Source: an uncultured Cohaesibacter sp. (GTDB lineage Bacteria > Pseudomonadota > Alphaproteobacteria > Rhizobiales > Cohaesibacteraceae). From it: DNA of 64,000 bases. The translations under genes and the position numbers were made by a program. Shown piece by piece: positions 44,585-54,118 of this stretch (position 1 is the first letter of the stretch; each line of letters opens with the position of its first letter). The DNA is taken from positions 2,806,501 through 2,870,500 of the forward strand of contig NZ_OY781114.1 in assembly GCF_963676485.1 (NCBI RefSeq), in the 5' to 3' direction. The notes below the pieces were generated by a model. It searched no databases, was not told the origin of the DNA, and was given only the letters and a program-made list of their open reading frames with translations.

Positions 44585-45564
44585 TCAATTTCTCCCTTTG
44601 CGGTGGGGGCGGATGCGTCTGTTTCAGGGGCGCTGAAATCCTGATCAAGGGGAGCGTCTTCGCTCTCGACCGGCGGTTCCTGCATGGAAACTGCTGGCTC
44701 GGTCAGCGCTTCAGCCTTCTCTTCCAATGCGTCAGTCAAATCTTCTGCGTTGTCGCTTTCGGATATTGTGTCTGCTGCCGCATTCTCTTGATCGTCACCA
44801 TCCTGCGGTGCATCGGCTTCCTCTGTCGATGCTTCACCGGTGTCTTCTGTGTTTTCTATTTCTTCTGCTGCCGTTTCGTCTTCCGGCGCCTCTTCTTCTT
44901 CGTCATCCTGATCTGGATCATCGGGCACATGAGCGAAATGGTCTTCAAGCAATTGCTCCACCTGACGCACTGCGGCGCGAAGATTCCTGCCGATGCCGCC
45001 ATCGACCCATTCCACTTCGCAATCTCCGGGCATGACGACTGAATCCGGCAGGATGGTCAGTTGTCCGGTGAAGCCAAGCTCTGCCATCTGGTGATCAACG
45101 GCCATCTTGACGTCATCGGCAACGGCCTCATTCAGGCGGATCGAAATATGCGGTGTTTTACGCAAGGGCGCGAGGATCTGGTTCAAGAGCCCCATGATCT
45201 CGACCTTGGGTTCCTGCGCGACGAGCTTTTCGGCAAAGCGGGAAGCAAAGGCAAAAGCCAGATTGCTTGCGTCGCGTTCCAGGCGTTGCATCAACAGGCC
45301 GACTTCGGTGTAAACCATCGAGATTTCCTCGACGATCTGCTTTTCCAGAGCCAGATTCTGTTCGCTTGCCAGTTGCTCGCGGTCATCACGGGCTTTTGCT
45401 TCCCCTTGGGCAAAGGCCTGAGCCCTGGCTTCGGCAACAAGGCGCTCATGCTCGGCCACCGTAATCATCGGTTCGGGCGGAGTTTCCTCGATCTGTTCTT
45501 CAATATCCGGTTCCGGCGGGGCCGAAAAATCCAGATCGAAGAGATAGCGGGCTGCCTGTGCCAT
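44581..45564 (-). CDS. fliH: FliH/FlbE-type flagellar assembly protein
   Basis: 327 residues from ATG 45564 (AQAARYLFDLDF after the initiator); a GTG at 45630 would add 22 residues but lacks a ribosome site. An N-terminal FD-type motif is followed by Glu/Gln-rich helices (about 45-95), the FliH-like domain (AFASRFAEKLVAQEPKVEIM, ILPDSVVMPGDCEVEWVDGGI), and a very acidic C-terminal tail of about 110 residues. It holds the place of flbE between fliG and fliN, as in Caulobacter, and would regulate FliI. Confidence 0.85.
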   Translation of the reverse strand: MAQAARYLFDLDFSAPPEPDIEEQIEETPPEPMITVAEHERLVAEARAQAFAQGEAKARDDREQLASEQNLALEKQIVEEISMVYTEVGLLMQRLERDASNLAFAFASRFAEKLVAQEPKVEIMGLLNQILAPLRKTPHISIRLNEAVADDVKMAVDHQMAELGFTGQLTILPDSVVMPGDCEVEWVDGGIGRNLRAAVRQVEQLLEDHFAHVPDDPDQDDEEEEAPEDETAAEEIENTEDTGEASTEEADAPQDGDDQENAAADTISESDNAEDLTDALEEKAEALTEPAVSMQEPPVESEDAPLDQDFSAPETDASAPTAKGEIE

Positions 45565-45678
45565 TCCTTGGTTCCAATTTGCCGTTTCTGTCTGTCGGCG
45601 GTTTGATTCTCTGTCTGCAAGCCGGGGCACTAATCTGTGCTGGTCCGGCTTGCCTTGATTTGGGAGGGGAGAGCGGGC

Positions 45679-46740
45679 TTAGTAGATAAGCTCGTCCTCG
45701 CCATTGCCTTTGGCGATCATGATTTCGCCGCGCGCAGCAAGATCTTTGGCCATATTGACCATTGCACCCTGTGCCTCGTCGACATCGCGCAGGCGAACCG
45801 GCCCCATGCCTTCCATGTCTTCCTGCAGCATCGCTCCGGCGCGCTGGGACATATTGTCCATGAACAGGGTCCTGATGGTTTCGTTGGCACCCTTGAGGGC
45901 GAGGGCAAGAATATCCTTTTCGATATTCTGCAGCAGCGACTGAACGCCGGTGGAATCCAGCTTGCTGAGATCTTCGAAGGTGAACATCAGCTGCTTGATC
46001 TTCTCGGCGGACTCGCGGTTTTCCTCTTCCAGAGCGGCCAGCAGGCGGGCTTCTGTCTGGCGGTCGAAATTGTTGAAGATATCGGCCATCACCTCGTGCG
46101 CATCGCGGCGCTGGGTGGTCGACAAGTTCGACATGAATTCCACGCGCAGGGTCTGCTCGACTTTTTCCAGCACTTCCTTCTGCACCGCTTCCATGGACAG
46201 CATGCGGTTGATGACCTCCAGACCGAAATCTTCCGGCATGATGGAGAGCACTTTTGCGGCATGGTCTGACTTGATCTTGGAGAGCACCACAGCAACGGTT
46301 TGTGGGTATTCGTTCTTGAGATAGTTGGCGAGCACATTCTCCTGAACGTTGGAAAGCTTTTCCCACATGTTGCGACCGGCAGGGCCGCGGATTTCTTCCA
46401 TGATAGCACTCACGCGTTCTTCCGGAAGGAAAGAGGCCAGCAGACGTTCGGTTGAGTCAAAGTTGCCCGTAACCGCCCCTTTGGAAGACAGGCGGGAAAC
46501 GAATTCGATGATGAGATTGTCCAACATGTTGGGGGTGATGCCACCCAGCTTCGACATGGAAATGGAAACCTGCTTGATTTCAATATCATCAAGGCGACGC
46601 CAGATTGGGCCGCCATGCTCGTCCCCAAGCGCAAGCAGAATGATGGATGCCTTTTCGGCGCCGTTCAATTCGCGTTCCTCGTGCTCTGATGACACGGACG
46701 CGTTTGCGTTTGCCATATTTGTTAGGGCTGTTGCCGGCAT
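45679..46740 (-). CDS. fliG: Flagellar motor switch protein FliG
   Basis: 353 residues with the three FliG domains; the middle EHPQ-like segment is [14 protein letters not shown] and the C-terminal torque helix region is [20 protein letters not shown]. It connects the MS ring to the C-ring and interacts with MotA. 8 bases after fliF. Confidence 0.95.
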   Translation of the reverse strand: MPATALTNMANANASVSSEHEERELNGAEKASIILLALGDEHGGPIWRRLDDIEIKQVSISMSKLGGITPNMLDNLIIEFVSRLSSKGAVTGNFDSTERLLASFLPEERVSAIMEEIRGPAGRNMWEKLSNVQENVLANYLKNEYPQTVAVVLSKIKSDHAAKVLSIMPEDFGLEVINRMLSMEAVQKEVLEKVEQTLRVEFMSNLSTTQRRDAHEVMADIFNNFDRQTEARLLAALEEENRESAEKIKQLMFTFEDLSKLDSTGVQSLLQNIEKDILALALKGANETIRTLFMDNMSQRAGAMLQEDMEGMGPVRLRDVDEAQGAMVNMAKDLAARGEIMIAKGNGEDELIY

Positions 46741-46748
46741 TGCTTACC

Positions 46749-48386
46749 TCACGCTGCGTCTTGCAGCCAAAGACGGATGATCTTGGCAGCTTCTTCTGGG
46801 TTTTCTTTAACGAGGTCACCAACTTTGACCAGTGTGTCGGACTGCAGTGCGCCCTGGAGCTGAGCCATCTCGATGGCTTGCATGGTCGGATGCTTCGGAT
46901 CATCCTCGCGCTGTGGAGCCGGGATCAAGTCCCCTGTTTCGCTTCGGACCATCGCAACCCCATCCGGGCCGATGATGACATCCAGATCGTCTTTCTGGTC
47001 ATCCGGTTTTTCGAACATGCGTTTCATCAGCGGGCGGACGACCATGAGCAGTACGAGCAGAGTCATAATGAACATGACGCCGAGTTCCGTAAAGCGCATG
47101 TAATCATCTTTGGTAAACGCAAAGAGTTCATCGCCTGCTTCGTCGAAGATGGTTTGCGGTCCTTCGGCAAATTGCAGATTGATCACCTCGACCCGGTCGC
47201 CGCGTGTCTGGTCATAGCCAACAGCAGAGCGAACGAGCGTTGCGATCTGCTCCAGCTGCTCGGGGCTTCTGGGTGAATAGACCAGTTCACCATTCGCATT
47301 TTTTTCATAGGTGCCATCAACCAGCACTGCGACCGACAGGCGCTCAATTCGACCGCCCTGCACAATTTCGGTGGTGGTCTTGCGAGAGATCTCGTAGTTG
47401 ATCAGCTCTTCGGTCGTCTGTGAATTCTCTTGCGATCCGGCAGGGTTCTGGTCGGCATTCGCATCTGGCAATTCATTGCCGACCGTCACACCACCAACTT
47501 CACGATCCTGGCTGTTGGCATTCTCTGTGCGGGTCTGCGTGGAGCGAACGACCTGTCCGTCCGGGTCATACATATCAGAGGTTTCGGTCACCTTGTTGAA
47601 GTTCATCTCTGCAGAGACTTCAATGCGCGACCGGCCCTGACCAACCACGGAAGAAACGATGTCGTCCACCTGATCGCGCAGACGGCTTTCCATCTGCACC
47701 TGACGCTCTTCTATACGCGCGGTAAGGTATCCATCATCATTGCCGCGACCGGAAGCCAGAAGACGCCCGCGCTCGTCAACAATGGTGACATTCTCCGGAT
47801 TGAGGCCTTCCACGGCGGAACCGACCAGATGCTGGATGGCCTGGATTTGTACCGTGCTCAGATTGCCCTGCAGTTTGACGGCGATGGATGCGGTGGGCTC
47901 TTTCTGGTCGCGCTTGAAAAGCTGGTCTTTGGGAAGAACCAGATGAACGCGCGCCTGACGGACATTGCGGATGGTGCGGATGGAGCGGGAAAGCTCTCCC
48001 TCAAGGGCCCGCAAATGGTTGACATTCTGTACGAAGCTCGTGGTGCCAAGGGTTTCGCTTTTGTCAAAGATTTCGTAGCCGACATTGCCGCCGGTTGGCA
48101 AGCCGCTCTCGGCCAATTGCATGCGCAGCTTCAGGATGTCTTCCTTTGGTGCAAGGATGACCGCGCCTTCATCGCGAATTTCATGCGTGATATTTTGTGC
48201 CTCGAGCAGTTTGGTGATCTGGATGGAGTCTTCAAAGGACAGGTCTGTATAGAGAGGGGAGAGTGTAGGTTCGCTTACCCGCATCATGATGAATGCGAAA
48301 AATCCGATCAAGACAGCAGTCACCACTCCCATCGCGGCCAGACGGGCAGGGCCAAGCGTTTTGAAAAATTCGAGTAGACCGTTCAC
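46749..48386 (-). CDS. fliF: Flagellar MS-ring protein FliF
   Basis: 545 residues, two membrane helices (about 18-37 and 430-450) flanking the periplasmic ring-building domains (LYTDLSFEDSIQITKLLEAQ, ALEGELSRSIRTI, ASIAVKLQ). The C-terminus binds FliG. It starts with GTG at 48386, with AAGG about 8 bases ahead. First gene of the fliF-fliG-fliH-fliN-flbD-flhA operon, with two CtrA boxes upstream. Confidence 0.95.
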   Translation of the reverse strand: MNGLLEFFKTLGPARLAAMGVVTAVLIGFFAFIMMRVSEPTLSPLYTDLSFEDSIQITKLLEAQNITHEIRDEGAVILAPKEDILKLRMQLAESGLPTGGNVGYEIFDKSETLGTTSFVQNVNHLRALEGELSRSIRTIRNVRQARVHLVLPKDQLFKRDQKEPTASIAVKLQGNLSTVQIQAIQHLVGSAVEGLNPENVTIVDERGRLLASGRGNDDGYLTARIEERQVQMESRLRDQVDDIVSSVVGQGRSRIEVSAEMNFNKVTETSDMYDPDGQVVRSTQTRTENANSQDREVGGVTVGNELPDANADQNPAGSQENSQTTEELINYEISRKTTTEIVQGGRIERLSVAVLVDGTYEKNANGELVYSPRSPEQLEQIATLVRSAVGYDQTRGDRVEVINLQFAEGPQTIFDEAGDELFAFTKDDYMRFTELGVMFIMTLLVLLMVVRPLMKRMFEKPDDQKDDLDVIIGPDGVAMVRSETGDLIPAPQREDDPKHPTMQAIEMAQLQGALQSDTLVKVGDLVKENPEEAAKIIRLWLQDAA

Positions 48387-48423
48387 ACCAGTTGCCTTGT
48401 CGTTTCAGGGATGCACCAAATCA

Positions 48424-48442
48424 CTAGGCAATATTTTCCTAG
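48424..48442. repeat. CTAGG-N9-CCTAG palindrome, copy 3 (exact, fliF leader)
   Basis: CTAGG (48424-48428), nine AT-rich bases, CCTAG (48438-48442), 38 bases upstream of the fliF start and downstream of the CtrA boxes. A further CCTAG half site lies at 48524-48528 with TTAAC at the partner position. Same element as at 37383. Confidence 0.75.
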
Positions 48443-48449
48443 GAGATGG

Positions 48450-48464
48450 TTAACAACATGTTAA
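48450..48464. promoter_or_regulatory. CtrA box 1 upstream of fliF
   Basis: TTAA-CAACATG-TTAA fits the CtrA consensus TTAA-N7-TTAA exactly, 64 to 78 bases before the fliF start. Confidence 0.8.
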
Positions 48465-48472
48465 GGGTTTGG

Positions 48473-48487
48473 TTAACGATTGGTTAA
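48473..48487. promoter_or_regulatory. CtrA box 2 upstream of fliF
   Basis: TTAA-CGATTGG-TTAA, extended by C on the right to the full TTAAC-N6-TTAAC form. Two exact boxes 23 bases apart (about two helix turns) strongly suggest direct CtrA control of fliF. Confidence 0.85.
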
Positions 48488-48680
48488 CAGCTCAATATGC
48501 AAGGGTTAATTAACGGAAATTTCCCTAGAAAATGTCTGTATATGTCAGAATTTCCTGTGGGATGTTGAAAGAATTCGGTTCCGGGCGCATATCGCCTCGT
48601 GCTTGTAAGTGATTGTGCTGATTGGAATTTCAATGCCAATGCATCCTGCCGCGGCAAGGAGAGGCTAAGAATAAAGAAAA

Positions 48681-48708
48681 AGGCCGAGGACAAAGCCCTC
48701 GACCTTTT
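48681..48708 (-). terminator. sciP terminator
   Basis: On the minus strand AGG-T-CGAGG pairs with CCTCG-G-CCT around a 7-base loop and is followed by TTTTTC. It lies 39 bases after the sciP stop. Confidence 0.75.
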
Positions 48709-48746
48709 CTTAAGCACTACAGAGAGGCAGCCCTCTCTGCAAATGT

Positions 48747-49019
48747 CTAGCGATATTGTTGAACCCGCGTCGCTCTCAAACCTGCCAGTCCATGCTGATC
48801 GATGGAACTCTGCCAACTGAGGAATTCCTCAACTGTCAGGGTATATTTCTGGCAAGCCTCTTCGAGGCTAAGCAGGCCACCACGAACGGCAGCAACAACT
48901 TCCGCTTTGCGCCTGATAACCCAACGCCTGGTATTGGCAGGAGGAAGATCAGCCACAGTCAAAGGACTCCCATCGGGTCCGATGACATATTTTACTCTAG
49001 CACGTATTTGATCGGTCAT
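48747..49019 (-). CDS. sciP: SciP, CtrA inhibitor (DUF1153)
   Basis: 90 residues, nearly fully the DUF1153 core: VKYVIGPDGSPLTVADLPP, RRWVIRRKAEVVAAVRGGL and SLEEACQKYTLTVEEFLSWQ with C-terminal LAGLRATRVQQYR. SciP binds the CtrA-RNA polymerase complex or DNA and blocks CtrA activation in early cell-cycle phases. Its location beside a fliF promoter with two CtrA boxes mirrors its role. Short gene with own terminator. Confidence 0.93.
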   Translation of the reverse strand: MTDQIRARVKYVIGPDGSPLTVADLPPANTRRWVIRRKAEVVAAVRGGLLSLEEACQKYTLTVEEFLSWQSSIDQHGLAGLRATRVQQYR

Positions 49020-49285
49020 TGTACTCTCACACTCAACCTGACCTCATCGAAGTTGAGAATAGAACAATGCCTTTAAAAAAGAGCTAAGCCACTGGATAGA
49101 TTTTAGTAATAGTTTTTATCAATATGAAGCAGTCTTTGCAAAACGACACGGATTGCGGGCTTTTGGACGGTGTTTTACTGAATTCGAGTTTGTTGCAATA
49201 TGGTTAACGCGCCGGACCTTGGGCCCGGCGTCGTGCACATTGCAATCGTGATGGGAAGAGGGGAACCGCGCCGGATTGGCGGGTT

Positions 49286-49957
49286 TTAAGCGTCGGGATC
49301 GATGCCGACGGACTTGATTTGCGAGGTCTGGATGGCTTGGCCATTGACCATCAGCATGGGCACACTTGAAGACAGATCGACATCAGAGACGACGCCCACA
49401 GTATCTGTATCAATTTTCACTTCGGTGCCTCCGTCCTCATTGGCGGTATCGAAATGTATGATGTAGGTGCCTTTGGGCAAGCGGTTTCCGGAATTGTCAG
49501 TGCCCTTCCAGGTAAAGGTCTGCTCGCCCTTGGTAATGTTCACGTCATTCTTTGTATAAACGGTGTTGCCATCCAAGGTGCGGATGGAGATATCGGCCGA
49601 GCCTGCTTCATCCGAGCTAAAGCTGTAGGATGTGCTGCCGAAATCACTGAGATAGCTTTGCGACCCATCGACCTTGACAGTCGTGCCAACGAAATTGAGC
49701 ACCCCAAGGGCATTGGACGATGTCATCATGTTGGCGAGATTTTCCAGCTGCGCGTTGGACTTGATTTGCTGTTCCACTCCGGAGAACTGCACCAGTTGCT
49801 GGGTAAACTGGCTTGAGTCCATAGGGTCCATGGGGTCTTGATGCTGTATTTGCGTGGTCAGAACAGTCAGGAAGGTCTCATAGTTCTGGATGAGACTTGA
49901 ACTGTCTGCCGATGCATTTGTAACGGCTTGCGATGTGATCGATCCAATCGAGGTCAT
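49286..49957 (-). CDS. flgD: Flagellar hook-capping protein FlgD
   Basis: 223 residues. The conserved N-terminal region is LIQNYETFLTVLTTQIQHQD followed by PMDSSQFTQQLVQFSGVEQQ, the export and cap segment; the Ig-like and tudor-like parts follow (TFTWKGTDNSGNRLPKGTY). It scaffolds hook assembly. It follows fliK by 22 bases in the same transcript. Confidence 0.94.
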   Translation of the reverse strand: MTSIGSITSQAVTNASADSSSLIQNYETFLTVLTTQIQHQDPMDPMDSSQFTQQLVQFSGVEQQIKSNAQLENLANMMTSSNALGVLNFVGTTVKVDGSQSYLSDFGSTSYSFSSDEAGSADISIRTLDGNTVYTKNDVNITKGEQTFTWKGTDNSGNRLPKGTYIIHFDTANEDGGTEVKIDTDTVGVVSDVDLSSSVPMLMVNGQAIQTSQIKSVGIDPDA

Positions 49958-49979
49958 CGTCTAAACTCCAAAACCGGGG

Positions 49980-52544
49980 TTAGATTACCAAATTGAGGCC
50001 ACTTGTTGTCGTATAATTCTGTGCAGCGCGTTGCTGGGCTTGTGCAAGCGAAGCGCCTGCCGTGTCCATGACGGGGTCAGACGAGGACCCTCTGTCGGCA
50101 AAATGGTTAGGCTCATGGCCCGACTGATCCTGCCCGGCCATCTGGCCGCCCTGATTGCTCTGGTTGCCCTGATCCATCAGGGAATATTCTAGACCGCCCT
50201 TGTCCTGAAGGTTCAGGCCGCTTTGTTGCAGGCTGCGTTCGAGGAAGCGCTGATCGCGGGACAGCATATCCAGCGTTTCCGGGCGCTCCACAATCAGATG
50301 TGCGTGGGTCTTGCCATCATGGCCAATTGTCATGCGCACATCAATTTTGCCCAGATCTGCCGGATCGAGGCGGATTTCGAACCTCGTTTCGCCCTTTTTG
50401 ACGAATTTCGATATCTCCACTGCGAGTGCGCTGGCGTTGGCAAGGCTCATTTGTTGCGGTGTGTGGCCGGCCGTCGTCATGCCATGCATTCCGGTGAGGC
50501 GCACCGAAGCGCTCGCAGCGGCGATGGATGAGCCGGCCATGTCGGACGAACTGGCGGTGTTGCTGGTCAATGGAGCGTTATCATCCGCCATTGCCATCAT
50601 TTTTGAAAAGGCATCACCCTTTGGTGCGTTGCGCGCGGCATGCTTGGAATCTTCGGATTTCGCAGCGCTGGCATCAGCCTCGGATGCATTTCCGTTCCGG
50701 GAATCTGTCTGGTTCTGCGCGTCGGTGGCATTGGCAACGCTATCGGACTGGTTGTTGGCAGCAGTTGCGGCGGCATTGCTATTGGCTGGCTGTAGGGCGC
50801 CGTCAGCACGCACCTGTCCCTTGTTGACCTGCAGGCTGCCTTCAGAGGTGGCTGCCATCTGGGTCTGCTGGGTGTTGGCTGGATCCGCCGTTGTTTGCTG
50901 TGCGCTCTTCTGTGTATCCTTTGCTCCATCGTCCGCTTTGGCGGCGGCAGCAAGGGCTGCAGCTTCTGCGGACTTGGTGGATGCCTTGGTCTGATCTGTT
51001 GATTGGGCGTTGGCGACCGCTTTCGCATCTTTGCCATCAGCATTGACGGCGTCGGCGGCCTCGGTGTCTGTGGTCACTTGAGCCGTCTGGGATCCTTGTG
51101 CGGTTTTCTCCGCATTGATCTTTCCATCCGCCGACTTAAGTGCAGAGGTTATCTCAGACACTGCCTGCTCAGCATCTGCCCTCGGGGCTGATGTTGATGG
51201 ATTGGCGCCTTGGGGGGCGTCCATGACTGTCTGCTTGGGGCCGGACGCACCATCGGTATCAGGCGCACCAGAGGCTGCTGCGGCTTGCGCTGACTGATTG
51301 GCGGCATTTTGGGCCGCGCTTGCGGTCTCAAGATTATTGCTGCCTGTGCTGTTGGCAGACTGGGTTACCGTCTGCCGGGATGCTGTGGCGGCATCATTGC
51401 CTGCATCAGGGCGTGGGGGAACAGGCGCTTCAGCGGATTGAGACTGAGCGGCAGCCTGAGATGCCTTTGCCTGCTCTGTGGTCGTGGCCTGACTGTTGGC
51501 CTGCCCAACCTGAGCATTGCTGCCCGGTGTTTGAGTTTGTGCCTGTGCCTGTGCCTGTGCCCTGTCGTTCGCTCCAGCCCCTTGTGTTTGAGCCGATGCG
51601 GCCTGACCATTACCAGTCACAGAGCCTTCAGAGCCAGATGCAGCTTGCGTCGCAGACACGCCATTGCCATCAGTGGACTGCGCTTTGCCCTCAAGTGCCG
51701 CGCCAGGCATATTTGCCTGTGGCGCTCCGGTTTCGGTAGAAGCTGGCTTGCTATTTGCTGATGCTGTCCCGTCTGCTGCAGGCGCTGCCTGCTGGTCAGA
51801 TGCGCCTGCAGCAGACTGTTGGCTAGATGCTCCAAGTGCTGCAGTTGCTGTCTGCTGACCAGATGCGCCAGCCGCTCCGCCTGTTGCTGTGTCGCCGACT
51901 GCGCCTTGTGCTCCATTTGATGGGGTCGTTTGACCTGCCGCCTGACCCGCAGTCTGCTGCGCCGAAGCCGCTGCTCCTGTCAATGAACCAGATTGTGTAC
52001 CGGATTTGCCAGCCAGTGCCGCCAATGCATCCGTGCTGTTGCCATTGGCTGCGCCATCCGGCGTAGCGGCGGCAATCATCGCGCCAGAAGCTGCCAGCAT
52101 GATGTTCTGCGGTGTCGATAGGGCAACGTCCGCATGATCGCTGCCATCGGCTGATGCTTGATTTTCTTTGTCAGAGCTGTCGTCAGCTTGTTCTGATTTC
52201 TTTGCGGCGCTGGCCGCGGCGTTGTTGGCATTCTGCTGTCTGCTGGCAGACGCACTGTCTTCAGCCGCCCCGCCTTTGGAGGCGGCCTGATCGGCTTTGC
52301 TTTGCGCATTAGACTGTGCCGAAGCCTTGGATGCTGAGTTCAGGTCTGCTTCGCTTGCTTGTCTGGAACTGGTTTCGCCTCGGGCTCTCTCATCTCTTAA
52401 ATGCATCTGAAAAGAAGAAAGGCCGTCCGTGGGACTGGTTGAGGTGCCATTGGCTTTACTTCCCGAGCGGCTTTGCGTTCCGAACGCACTTTGGGCGTTG
52501 GAAGGGGGAATCATGTTCACAATTGAAGAATACTGGGAAGCCAT
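49980..52544 (-). CDS. fliK: Flagellar hook-length control protein FliK
   Basis: About 854 residues from ATG 52544, with GTGAGG seven bases ahead; the frame extends upstream to 52595, but that lies inside a sigma-54-like promoter. Residues about 40-700 are low-complexity Ala/Gln/Ser/Asn/Thr-rich, the export-substrate ruler region. The C-terminal Flg_hook domain (RFEIRLDPADLGKIDVRMTI, HAHLIVERPETLDMLSRD, LERSLQQSGLNL) controls the switch of FlhB specificity. It is much longer than the 405-residue Salmonella protein. Confidence 0.9.
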   Translation of the reverse strand: MASQYSSIVNMIPPSNAQSAFGTQSRSGSKANGTSTSPTDGLSSFQMHLRDERARGETSSRQASEADLNSASKASAQSNAQSKADQAASKGGAAEDSASASRQQNANNAAASAAKKSEQADDSSDKENQASADGSDHADVALSTPQNIMLAASGAMIAAATPDGAANGNSTDALAALAGKSGTQSGSLTGAAASAQQTAGQAAGQTTPSNGAQGAVGDTATGGAAGASGQQTATAALGASSQQSAAGASDQQAAPAADGTASANSKPASTETGAPQANMPGAALEGKAQSTDGNGVSATQAASGSEGSVTGNGQAASAQTQGAGANDRAQAQAQAQTQTPGSNAQVGQANSQATTTEQAKASQAAAQSQSAEAPVPPRPDAGNDAATASRQTVTQSANSTGSNNLETASAAQNAANQSAQAAAASGAPDTDGASGPKQTVMDAPQGANPSTSAPRADAEQAVSEITSALKSADGKINAEKTAQGSQTAQVTTDTEAADAVNADGKDAKAVANAQSTDQTKASTKSAEAAALAAAAKADDGAKDTQKSAQQTTADPANTQQTQMAATSEGSLQVNKGQVRADGALQPANSNAAATAANNQSDSVANATDAQNQTDSRNGNASEADASAAKSEDSKHAARNAPKGDAFSKMMAMADDNAPLTSNTASSSDMAGSSIAAASASVRLTGMHGMTTAGHTPQQMSLANASALAVEISKFVKKGETRFEIRLDPADLGKIDVRMTIGHDGKTHAHLIVERPETLDMLSRDQRFLERSLQQSGLNLQDKGGLEYSLMDQGNQSNQGGQMAGQDQSGHEPNHFADRGSSSDPVMDTAGASLAQAQQRAAQNYTTTSGLNLVI
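51539..51562. repeat. GTGCCT hexanucleotide repeat inside fliK
   Basis: Four tandem units, three exact GTGCCT and one GTGCCC, encoding an Ala-Gln run on the minus strand. Slippage would change the ruler region in steps of two residues without a frameshift. Confidence 0.75.
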
Positions 52545-52579
52545 TACCAACCTCACTACACACTGACGAGAGTATGTAT

Positions 52580-52594
52580 TCAAGAAATGTGCCA
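52580..52594 (-). promoter_or_regulatory. Sigma-54-like promoter of fliK-flgD
   Basis: On the minus strand TGGCAC-ATTTC-TTGA has the -24 GG and correct spacing, with GA in place of the -12 GC. It lies about 36 bases before the chosen fliK start. Sigma-54 control of hook genes through FlbD is established in Caulobacter. Confidence 0.55.
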
Positions 52595-52688
52595 AATTGT
52601 TTCTGATGTGAAATGTGACGAAAATGGCGCGTTTGTGCGGTTTTTTAGATTTTAGAGATACTGCCGTGCAGCTTGTTCGGGTCTAAAC

Positions 52689-52713
52689 TTGCCGAGTCAT
52701 GGCAAAAAATGCC
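52689..52713. promoter_or_regulatory. Overlapping inverted repeats, possible FlbD enhancer
   Basis: TTGCC-N7-GGCAA (52689-52705) overlaps GGCA-N5-TGCC (52701-52713), about 100 bases upstream of the sigma-54-like site, the right distance for an activator site. It could instead belong to mnmA on the other side. Confidence 0.4.
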
Positions 52714-52850
52714 GGGTGGCATCTGCAGTCTTTTCCAGTTTATACTTTTCAACAGACCAAAAGACGCTATATAAGGGCTAAAACTTGTGTCGGCAGCTCA
52801 ACAAGCAGGACCAGAGCTTGCTGCCGAATGGAAAAGAGAAAGATCGATTG

Positions 52851-54029
52851 ATGCTAAACAGTCTCGATTTGCCTGGTCGCCCCGAAGACACCCGTGTTGT
52901 TGTTGCCATGTCTGGCGGCGTTGACTCGTCCGTCACTGCAGCGCTCTTGAAACATCAGGGCTATGATGTCATCGGCGTGACCATGCAGCTATATGATCAT
53001 GGCAAGGCCATGCATCGCGTTGGCGCCTGCTGCGCTGGCACCGATATTCAGGATGCGCGTCGCGTGGCGGAGCATCTTGGTATACCCCATTATGTGCTCG
53101 ATTATGAGAGCCGCTTCAAGGAGGCGGTGATTGATCGCTTTGCAGAAAGCTATCTGGCAGGCGAAACGCCGGTGCCCTGTGTTACCTGCAACCAGACGGT
53201 CAAGTTCGAGGATCTGCTGGAAGCGGCCAAGGAGTTCGGGGCCGATTGCATGGCAACCGGCCACTATATTTCGTCCAAGATGGTAGGCAACCGCCGGGTT
53301 CTGTTCCGTCCCTCCGATGAGGATCGTGACCAGACCTATTTCCTGTTTGCCACCACGCAAGAGCAGATCGATTTTCTGCGCTTTCCACTGGGCGGCATGT
53401 CCAAGCCGGAAGCCCGTCAGCTCGCCCATGAGTTGGGCCTTGTGGTTGCTGACAAGAAGGACAGTCAGGATATCTGCTTCGTGCCAACGGGCAAATATAC
53501 CGACATCATCGAGCGCTTGCATCCGGGCGCTGCCGAACCGGGCAAGATCGTGCATATCGATGGCACTGTGCTGGGCGATCACAAGGGGATCATCCATTAC
53601 ACCGTCGGTCAGCGGCGCGGTCTCGGGGTTTCCTATGGTGGTGGACCGCTCTATGTGGTCAAGCTCGATCCGGACCGGAAATATGTGCTTGTCGGGCCGC
53701 GTGAGGCGCTGGTCACCCGTCGGCTGAAGTTGCGTGATGTCAATTGGCTCGGACCACAGACATTTGCCGAATTCCCTGAGGGCGGGCTTGAAATCTATGC
53801 CAAGGTTCGTTCCACCCGTCCGCCCAAGGAAGCGCTGCTTTATGCCTTGCCAGATGGCGCGTTCGAAGTGGAGCTGCTTGACGGTGAAGAAGGGGTTGCG
53901 CCGGGACAGGCCTGCGTCTTCTACGAAGGTCTTGCCAAGGAAGCCCAGCTTTGGGGCGGCGGATGGATTGATCGCACCGTGACCGAGCTGGCCATTCCCG
54001 AAACGATTGGCGTGTCCGCAGCAGAATAG
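52851..54029 (+). CDS. mnmA: tRNA-specific 2-thiouridylase MnmA
   Basis: 392 residues from ATG 52851. The PP-loop motif is [17 protein letters not shown]; catalytic Cys residues are in [10 protein letters not shown] and [11 protein letters not shown]. It thiolates U34 of tRNA for Lys, Glu and Gln. The frame extends 22 codons upstream without family similarity. Divergent from fliK. Confidence 0.95.
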   Translation: MLNSLDLPGRPEDTRVVVAMSGGVDSSVTAALLKHQGYDVIGVTMQLYDHGKAMHRVGACCAGTDIQDARRVAEHLGIPHYVLDYESRFKEAVIDRFAESYLAGETPVPCVTCNQTVKFEDLLEAAKEFGADCMATGHYISSKMVGNRRVLFRPSDEDRDQTYFLFATTQEQIDFLRFPLGGMSKPEARQLAHELGLVVADKKDSQDICFVPTGKYTDIIERLHPGAAEPGKIVHIDGTVLGDHKGIIHYTVGQRRGLGVSYGGGPLYVVKLDPDRKYVLVGPREALVTRRLKLRDVNWLGPQTFAEFPEGGLEIYAKVRSTRPPKEALLYALPDGAFEVELLDGEEGVAPGQACVFYEGLAKEAQLWGGGWIDRTVTELAIPETIGVSAAE

Positions 54030-54051
54030 TGTTGCACATATTTGAAGTCAT

Positions 54052-54083
54052 AAAAGGCCGGTACGCTTCCGTACCGGCCTTTT
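54052..54083. terminator. mnmA terminator (bidirectional)
   Basis: AAAAGGCCGGTACG pairs perfectly with CGTACCGGCCTTTT around a CTTC loop. The convergent oxidoreductase gene can use it from the other side. Confidence 0.9.
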
Positions 54084-54118
54084 GTTTGTTGTTTTTCTGG
54101 TCTCGGCGCGCGCTTGCT

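Noticed and set aside
50223-51761. Plus-strand frames and apparent repeats opposite fliK
   Set aside because: They reflect the low-complexity Ala/Gln/Ser coding region of fliK; no CRISPR-like spacing is present.
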